This document shows positions 59,605-64,000 of a stretch of 64,000 nt of DNA, piece after piece. A model generated the notes under the pieces. It had not been told where the DNA came from, made no database searches, and saw only the letters and a list, made by a program, of their open reading frames with translations. Origin of the DNA: Falsibacillus pallidus. GTDB lineage: Bacteria > Bacillota > Bacilli > Bacillales > DSM-25281. Made by a program: the position numbers and the translations under genes. Each line of letters begins with the position of its first letter. Within the stretch, counting starts at the first letter, position 1. The stretch lies in assembly GCF_003350505.1 (NCBI RefSeq), contig NZ_QQAY01000012.1, forward strand, positions 1 to 64,000, read 5' to 3'.

Positions 59605-60495
59605 ATGTTCCCTTTTTTCAAAAAGAAGGTTTCCGAAGTTAAAAAAACAGGATTGGATGATACAGTTTCTTCTTCTGACCTTGTGAACGAACAGGATCAA
59701 AGGCAGGAAGAAGAGGTAGAAACAGCCCTCTCCTTCCACCCTGCCTGGAATTTAGAGAAAGAACAAGAATACGTATTTCGTTTCTTGAACAATGAACTTT
59801 CCCCATTAAAGCCGAACCAGATTTCATTGGCCGGAGTGGAGATGTCAAATGATGGGCAGCAGGTCGCAGTGACCGCTTTTGTCCGGAACAGCCTTCAGAA
59901 ACCGATAAAAATGGAAAACGTAGAGCTGTTATTAATGAAGGAAGACGGATCGATATTCGGAAGAAAAGAATTCGACTTCGCGGAAATCGGGGAAATCCCG
60001 GCAGAGAGCAGCCGACCTTGGGTATTTACCTTCGAGAAGGATTTCCTGTTAACGGAAGAAATCCCTTCAGACAACTGGAAGCTTGCCTTCAACGTCAGCT
60101 CCCTTCAACCGCATCGCCTTGATTTGGAGCCAACTTGGGAAGCCCAGCTTTCCGAAGAGGACAAATCTAAATTAGAGGAAATTGTGAAATCGGTTCCTAA
60201 GCCTAATCCAAAAGAGTTTAACTTGATGGGGCTGTCAGCTAAATTTATGGACAGCGGGAACTTGAACGTCACCATCCTGCTCCGTAATGGAAACTCACGA
60301 GCGATCAAACTCCAGCAGCTTCCACTTGAAATTAAAGATGCTGCAGGTGAAGTTGTCGCAAGAGGCGGATTTACCCTGGAAGACTTTGAAGTAAAAGCAA
60401 ACACAACCAAGCCATGGTCCTTTGTTTTCCCTAAAGAAATGATTTTAAAGGAAAACCCGGATTTCAGCAGCTGGACAGCTAGCCCAATTCAATAA
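59605..60495 (+). CDS. slaP: Accessory Sec system S-layer assembly protein SlaP
   Basis: This 296-residue cytoplasmic protein works with SecA2 in B. anthracis. After a short basic start (FPFFKKKVSEVKK) and an acidic linker come two related SLAP domains, at about 65-175 and 180-290. Both carry the repeat pattern FVRNS/LLRNG followed by a W-x-F-x-F-x-K ending (SSRPWVFTFEKDFL and TTKPWSFVFPKEMI). ATG 59605 has TAGGAG eight bases upstream; an in-frame GTG three codons before overlaps that site. It follows secA2 by about 30 bases. Confidence 0.9.
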   Translation: MFPFFKKKVSEVKKTGLDDTVSSSDLVNEQDQRQEEEVETALSFHPAWNLEKEQEYVFRFLNNELSPLKPNQISLAGVEMSNDGQQVAVTAFVRNSLQKPIKMENVELLLMKEDGSIFGRKEFDFAEIGEIPAESSRPWVFTFEKDFLLTEEIPSDNWKLAFNVSSLQPHRLDLEPTWEAQLSEEDKSKLEEIVKSVPKPNPKEFNLMGLSAKFMDSGNLNVTILLRNGNSRAIKLQQLPLEIKDAAGEVVARGGFTLEDFEVKANTTKPWSFVFPKEMILKENPDFSSWTASPIQ

Positions 60496-60506
60496 AAACA
60501 AACAAA

Positions 60507-60547
60507 AAACGCTTGTGGCCCTATGGGACCTCAAGCGTTTTTTCATG
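60507..60547. terminator. Bidirectional terminator after slaP
   Basis: AAACGCTTG pairs with CAAGCGTTT, with inner GG-CCC pairing, six T residues on the plus strand and TTTTTTG on the minus strand. It serves slaP and the convergent glycosidase gene. Confidence 0.88.
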
Positions 60548-60549
60548 CC

Positions 60550-63069
60550 TTATTTTACTTTAAACTGCGTATAATGATCATTCTTTCCTAAGATGCTGCT
60601 TGTTGAACGTGCGTATCTTGTTACGACCAGCTCATAAGTTTTTCCGGAGGCATATCCTCCCGCTGGCGCCGCTACCGTAACTGTTTTATCACTTTCAAGT
60701 TTTACTGTTGAAGAAAGCCTGTTTCCATTGCTGTCCTCTACGTAAATGGTTTGATTATTGATCGTTGAGCTTAACATTGGTGTGCTGAATGTGATAGTCC
60801 ATTTTTTCGCAGTATCCACTACCTTAGCTGAAGAATCTGCCTGGAATGATGGTTCAATTGTATCAGCGGTATATTCTGCCTGAAGTTTGTCCAAATAAAT
60901 GAACCCTCTATTTTTCAATGCTGCTTCCGGTTCAGCCAGATAGATGCTGCTGAATTTCACTGGGTAGGCAATGCCGCTTGGAATGCTTGCTTTGACGTAT
61001 TTCCAACCATACCAATTCAATCCGCCGTAAGCTGTGAAATCAACCGTATACTCTTTGCCGTTAGCATCCAATACTTTTCCTCTCAGCCAATGTTTTGCTC
61101 CATCGCCGTACACCCATACTCCGAGCTTTTGCGGCTTTCCTGGAATGGCCATTGGCTGCTGTGCCGTCATATAAGCAGCAGATACAGCAGTTCCGGTATT
61201 CGTAAAGTCATAGCTCAATTTCAGAGACGCAGCCCCTTCTTTTGCTTGCAGAACGGTCTCAGAAGCAATAGAGCTTGCTGCGTTCGAATTCACCATAGAC
61301 AAGTTATATGCATTATTCAAGCTGTGAAGCACATATGGTTTTGTGCTTACTTCCACTGGAATAGTAATCTTTTGCGATCCGTAGGAGGCTGTGATGCTTC
61401 CTTTCGTTTCTACATTGCCTGCGGTAAATGTCAGATTATTCACTGTCCCTACATTTCCATTCACAGTGAAACTTACGGCACTTGGATTAAAGATCATCGG
61501 CTGCCCATTAGAAGAAACAGCTGTGACTTTTAATGAAGTGGCATCTCCCGGCCCGGCATAAATAGATGCTGGCGCCACACTCAGCTTGCCGACCTCATCT
61601 ACGACTGTCACAGGTACACGAGCAATCCCGCCTTGATAGTTAACAACGACGGTGCCTTTTCCTGCTTGGTCTGCAACAAATTGATTTCCTTCAAAATGAC
61701 CGACAGATCCTTCAACAGAGAATAGGGCTTTGCTGCTGTCGACATTCAATTTGTTGTAGTATTGGTCCATGACTGAAGTTACTTGGAATCCAACTGATGC
61801 ACCTTTTGCGATGACGCCAGGTGACGTTTGCTTCGCTTCTACATAAGTCGGTGTACCATTCGGTGCCGTACTGACTGCATTCAATGTTGCACTGACTCTT
61901 CTTTCCACGCCATCGGATGGCTGATTCACAAGCGAAGCATACTCATCACCATGCTGACGGGCTACCATAGCCGTGGAGCCGCCGCCATCCAAGTTTAATG
62001 CATAGTAAGCCCCCATGGACGCTAAGTAGTCAGCGAATTCCTTCAGTGTCATCCCTTTGCTGAAGCCTGACTGCCTTCCGTCGACTGTCACAAAGAACAC
62101 TCGGGATCCAGTCGCATCAACAGCAACTGCCGTACGAGGGCTCCTTGTAGTATTTCTCGGACTGGTAGCGTCGATAGTCATATTAGCTTTTCCATTCTGG
62201 ACAAGGAGCGGTCCGCTTGCCAGCATGAACTGAGAATTTTTCCACTTATCATCTACATCAACTGACAGGGAAACTTCATCGCCGATTTTTAAATCACGTA
62301 TTTGATCGACAGCTGTACCTTGTGCAGAAATAACATACCCGTCTTTCGGGATGGAAGCACTTGTAGATTGACCATAGGGACGAATGCTAGTAACTTTTCC
62401 TTTGACCTCTTCGCCGTATGTCAAACCGTAGTCCACTGATTTAGGAACACCAGTAACTACTACTTCAAGGCCAAACTGGTTTGTGCGGGTATGGTCATAG
62501 CTATATGCCGATGTGTACAAGATGCTTTCATTTTCATTTCTTACTCTGTTAAACGAATTCAAGCTATACGTTTGATTGTGGTGTGAAATATATATTTGAA
62601 GATTAAAAGGACTGATTTGCCCCAACCCGCTTGCATTGATTCCAAATGCAGCCGGTACGTACATAAAATCATTCGATTGATTCGATACAGCACCTAAATT
62701 AAGCAGCCGGTTCCCTTGTGAAAGCAAATATGCCGGGAAACCAGTGTCCGTGTGAAATAAGGATGCATTGACTGCCCCTACCACATGATGGCCTTCAGTT
62801 GTATCTCTTTTTGCCATATTACTTACCGTTGCAGTAGAATTAATCGGGTTCGGGATTCCCATTTCAAGTTTCGTGTATGGATCGTTTAAATTAATATCAA
62901 GGGTATTGATCGACTGTGAATAGCCTGAGACAGTCGTAGAGGTTTGATCGTGCGTTACCCCAGGCGATACCTGGACAGCAGCGCTTGCACCTGTTGCCGT
63001 GGCTTGAGTGAACAATAGGGCTCCAAGAACTCCCCATGCCAGCTTTTTTCTTAACGTTGCAATTGCCAA
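60550..63069 (-). CDS. Secreted phosphodiester-glycosidase (NAGPA-like) multidomain surface protein
   Basis: This 839-residue exported protein has a signal peptide at 1-31 (KLAWGVLGALLFTQATATGASAA). A phosphodiester glycosidase domain spans about 90-395 with FMLASGPLLVQNG, TRSPRTAVAVDATG and the signature YYALNLDGGGSTAMV near residue 355. Ig-like beta domains follow, then a carbohydrate-binding-like domain at about 590-740 and an SbsA-type Ig domain at 745-839. Such glycosidases uncover sugar-1-phosphodiesters, so a teichoic or wall-polysaccharide linkage is a possible substrate. There is no SLH domain or sorting motif. Translation starts at TTG after AAGGAG. It is convergent with secA2-slaP and is a candidate SecA2 client. 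Confidence 0.8.
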   Translation of the reverse strand: MAIATLRKKLAWGVLGALLFTQATATGASAAVQVSPGVTHDQTSTTVSGYSQSINTLDINLNDPYTKLEMGIPNPINSTATVSNMAKRDTTEGHHVVGAVNASLFHTDTGFPAYLLSQGNRLLNLGAVSNQSNDFMYVPAAFGINASGLGQISPFNLQIYISHHNQTYSLNSFNRVRNENESILYTSAYSYDHTRTNQFGLEVVVTGVPKSVDYGLTYGEEVKGKVTSIRPYGQSTSASIPKDGYVISAQGTAVDQIRDLKIGDEVSLSVDVDDKWKNSQFMLASGPLLVQNGKANMTIDATSPRNTTRSPRTAVAVDATGSRVFFVTVDGRQSGFSKGMTLKEFADYLASMGAYYALNLDGGGSTAMVARQHGDEYASLVNQPSDGVERRVSATLNAVSTAPNGTPTYVEAKQTSPGVIAKGASVGFQVTSVMDQYYNKLNVDSSKALFSVEGSVGHFEGNQFVADQAGKGTVVVNYQGGIARVPVTVVDEVGKLSVAPASIYAGPGDATSLKVTAVSSNGQPMIFNPSAVSFTVNGNVGTVNNLTFTAGNVETKGSITASYGSQKITIPVEVSTKPYVLHSLNNAYNLSMVNSNAASSIASETVLQAKEGAASLKLSYDFTNTGTAVSAAYMTAQQPMAIPGKPQKLGVWVYGDGAKHWLRGKVLDANGKEYTVDFTAYGGLNWYGWKYVKASIPSGIAYPVKFSSIYLAEPEAALKNRGFIYLDKLQAEYTADTIEPSFQADSSAKVVDTAKKWTITFSTPMLSSTINNQTIYVEDSNGNRLSSTVKLESDKTVTVAAPAGGYASGKTYELVVTRYARSTSSILGKNDHYTQFKVK

Positions 63070-63220
63070 TGAAATAACTCTCCTTTTCTCCTAAAAAATA
63101 TCCAAATTCGACTCCTAATATATGGATGCAATTAAAATTATAGCGAAACTTGTAAAAAATTAATATATAAAGTTATAAAATAGCAAAAATAAAGACTAAT
63201 GTCATGCGTAAATAGACACA

Positions 63221-63347
63221 AAAAAAGAACATCCGTCCCATTAACGAATGTCCTTTTCCGGCTCAACCTTCACCCACGCGCTTCTATAAAGTTCAAAACA
63301 GGAATTTTACTACAAATATATTTTACCATATTATGTCCTAGTTACAA
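63221..63347 (-). promoter_or_regulatory. Promoter, short leader and intrinsic terminator upstream of the glycosidase gene
   Basis: On the minus strand TTGTAA (63347-63342) and TAAAAT (63325-63320) are 16 bases apart. About 60-90 bases later GGACATTCGT pairs with ACGGATGTTC (63229-63250), followed by TTTTTTT. No gene lies between them, and the next coding start on that strand is about 150 bases further. The region is thus either a transcription attenuator for the glycosidase gene or a separate RNA of about 95 nt. A second -10-like TATAAT near 63138-63143 could serve the gene directly. Confidence 0.55.
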
Positions 63348-63524
63348 GATAAAATATGAAAATATTAGTCATCTTGGATAACTTATGTTATTAAAGAAAA
63401 TATTGGTTTATTTTTAATCCTTCCATTTACGCAACCTTTTCCACATTGCTTTCGTCAAAGTGGTAAATATTCCATTAACTGTAACTGATAATTATTAGAA
63501 GCAGCCATGGTTAGGAGGATCTGG

Positions 63525-64000
63525 ATGTTTAAACGCATTGCAGCAATAGTAATTTTATTAGGGGTATTAGGTGGATGTGAATCACCTCAAAATGGAAGTG
63601 TAAAGGCTGGCCAAGGTGCGGAGCCTATAAACGATATTCCCGCTCAAGCAGAGCCCATAAACCACGCGAAGGTAGATCAGTCCATTAAATATTATAGCAA
63701 GTCTTACATCCAATCTCTCGATGATTTGTTCATAAAATCTGGGCTTGGAGAAGTGGGAATGGGAGGATTGGACAGAGGGACGGCACATCCTTTATACGAT
63801 TTATTGAAAGAAGGCGAGTCCGTTAAAATCGATGTTCCTAGGCTGATCAAAGAAGGTTATACCTATGATACTTTTCTTTATCATTATAATGTGGATAAAA
63901 AAGAATTCGAGCTTGTCAAAAAGATGGTGTTAGATAATACGAAGCACCGGTACAGCTATTTCAAACTTTCCAACAATCAAAATCAAATTTACTATATAAA
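63525..64000 (+). CDS. Lipoprotein, 3' end beyond the window
   Basis: This open frame runs from ATG 63525 to the window edge (158 codons) without a stop. TTAGGAGG lies seven bases upstream. It starts with a lipoprotein signal (MFKRIAAIVILLGVLGGC) with the lipobox LGGC. A linker containing a duplicated EPIN segment follows, then a charged alpha/beta region (QSIKYYSKSYIQSLDDLF, VKIDVPRLIKEGYTYDTFLY). I do not recognise the domain. It is divergent from the glycosidase gene. Confidence 0.75.
   Translation, partial: MFKRIAAIVILLGVLGGCESPQNGSVKAGQGAEPINDIPAQAEPINHAKVDQSIKYYSKSYIQSLDDLFIKSGLGEVGMGGLDRGTAHPLYDLLKEGESVKIDVPRLIKEGYTYDTFLYHYNVDKKEFELVKKMVLDNTKHRYSYFKLSNNQNQIYYI

Overview
The window reads as chromosomal DNA of an aerobic, motile, endospore-forming Bacillaceae outside the B. 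subtilis species group, possibly a Rossellomorea-like or marine Bacillus lineage. That placement is inferred from gene content and moderate GC, not from a marker search. The backbone keeps the B. subtilis order ftsX-ftsE-cccB, prfB-secA-hpf, fliT-fliS-fliD-flaG-hag-csrA-fliW-yviE-flgL-flgK-flgN-flgM-yvyF-comFC-comFA-degV, degU-degS-yvyE-tagV-tagO. Several gene blocks interrupt this backbone.

Layout. 1-4.8 kb holds the 5' end of a group II intron, a GT28 glycolipid glycosyltransferase, an EgtB-like sulfoxide synthase, a DUF302 protein and a YIEGIA membrane pair. 4.8-13.5 kb holds an M23 murein hydrolase with ftsX and ftsE, cytochrome c551, a YitT protein, prfB with its programmed frameshift, and secA. 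13.7-19.2 kb is an insertion between secA and hpf: a 14-residue-repeat coiled-coil protein, a SEC-C protein, a split chromate transporter and a YwrD-like gamma-glutamyltransferase. 19.2-26.4 kb has hpf, with a sigma-B promoter, and a six-gene overlapping operon for a dTDP-4-amino-4,6-dideoxysugar and its transfer. 26.5-41.4 kb is the late flagellar locus, with a second flagellin module (YlqG-, YlqH-, FliS-, flagellin- and YaaR-like genes) inserted between flgM and flgN. 41.4-44.5 kb is comFC-comFA-degV. 44.7-50.6 kb is an insertion carrying the trehalose PTS operon, a lipoprotein, treR and a Spo0E-like gene. 50.7-56.9 kb is degU-degS, yvyE, tagV and tagO. 57.2-63.1 kb is an accessory secretion module, secA2-slaP, with a large secreted phosphodiester-glycosidase-like protein. 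A partial lipoprotein gene runs off the right edge.

The genes centre on the cell surface and its control: secretion (two SecA proteins, SlaP), wall polymer attachment (TagO, TagV), wall cleavage (FtsEX and an M23 enzyme), flagellum assembly with the FliW-CsrA-Hag switch, sigma-D/FlgM control, and DegSU. Five sigma-D-type promoters (TAAA or TTAA, 14-15 nt, xCCGATAT or close variants) can be read directly. A sigma-B promoter precedes hpf, and TreR operators plus a cre precede treP.

The most unusual signal is a set of six intergenic periodic arrays. Two have GCGCATA cores exactly every 21 bp, two have AAAGT cores exactly every 21 bp, and two have AACACTT-like cores every 52 bp with an oppositely oriented GTTCA core 31-32 bp further on. 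Unit length and core are fixed while the filler varies. The periods equal two and five turns of B-DNA. All arrays lie between genes, mostly at breaks in the conserved gene order. I do not recognise them as a described element.
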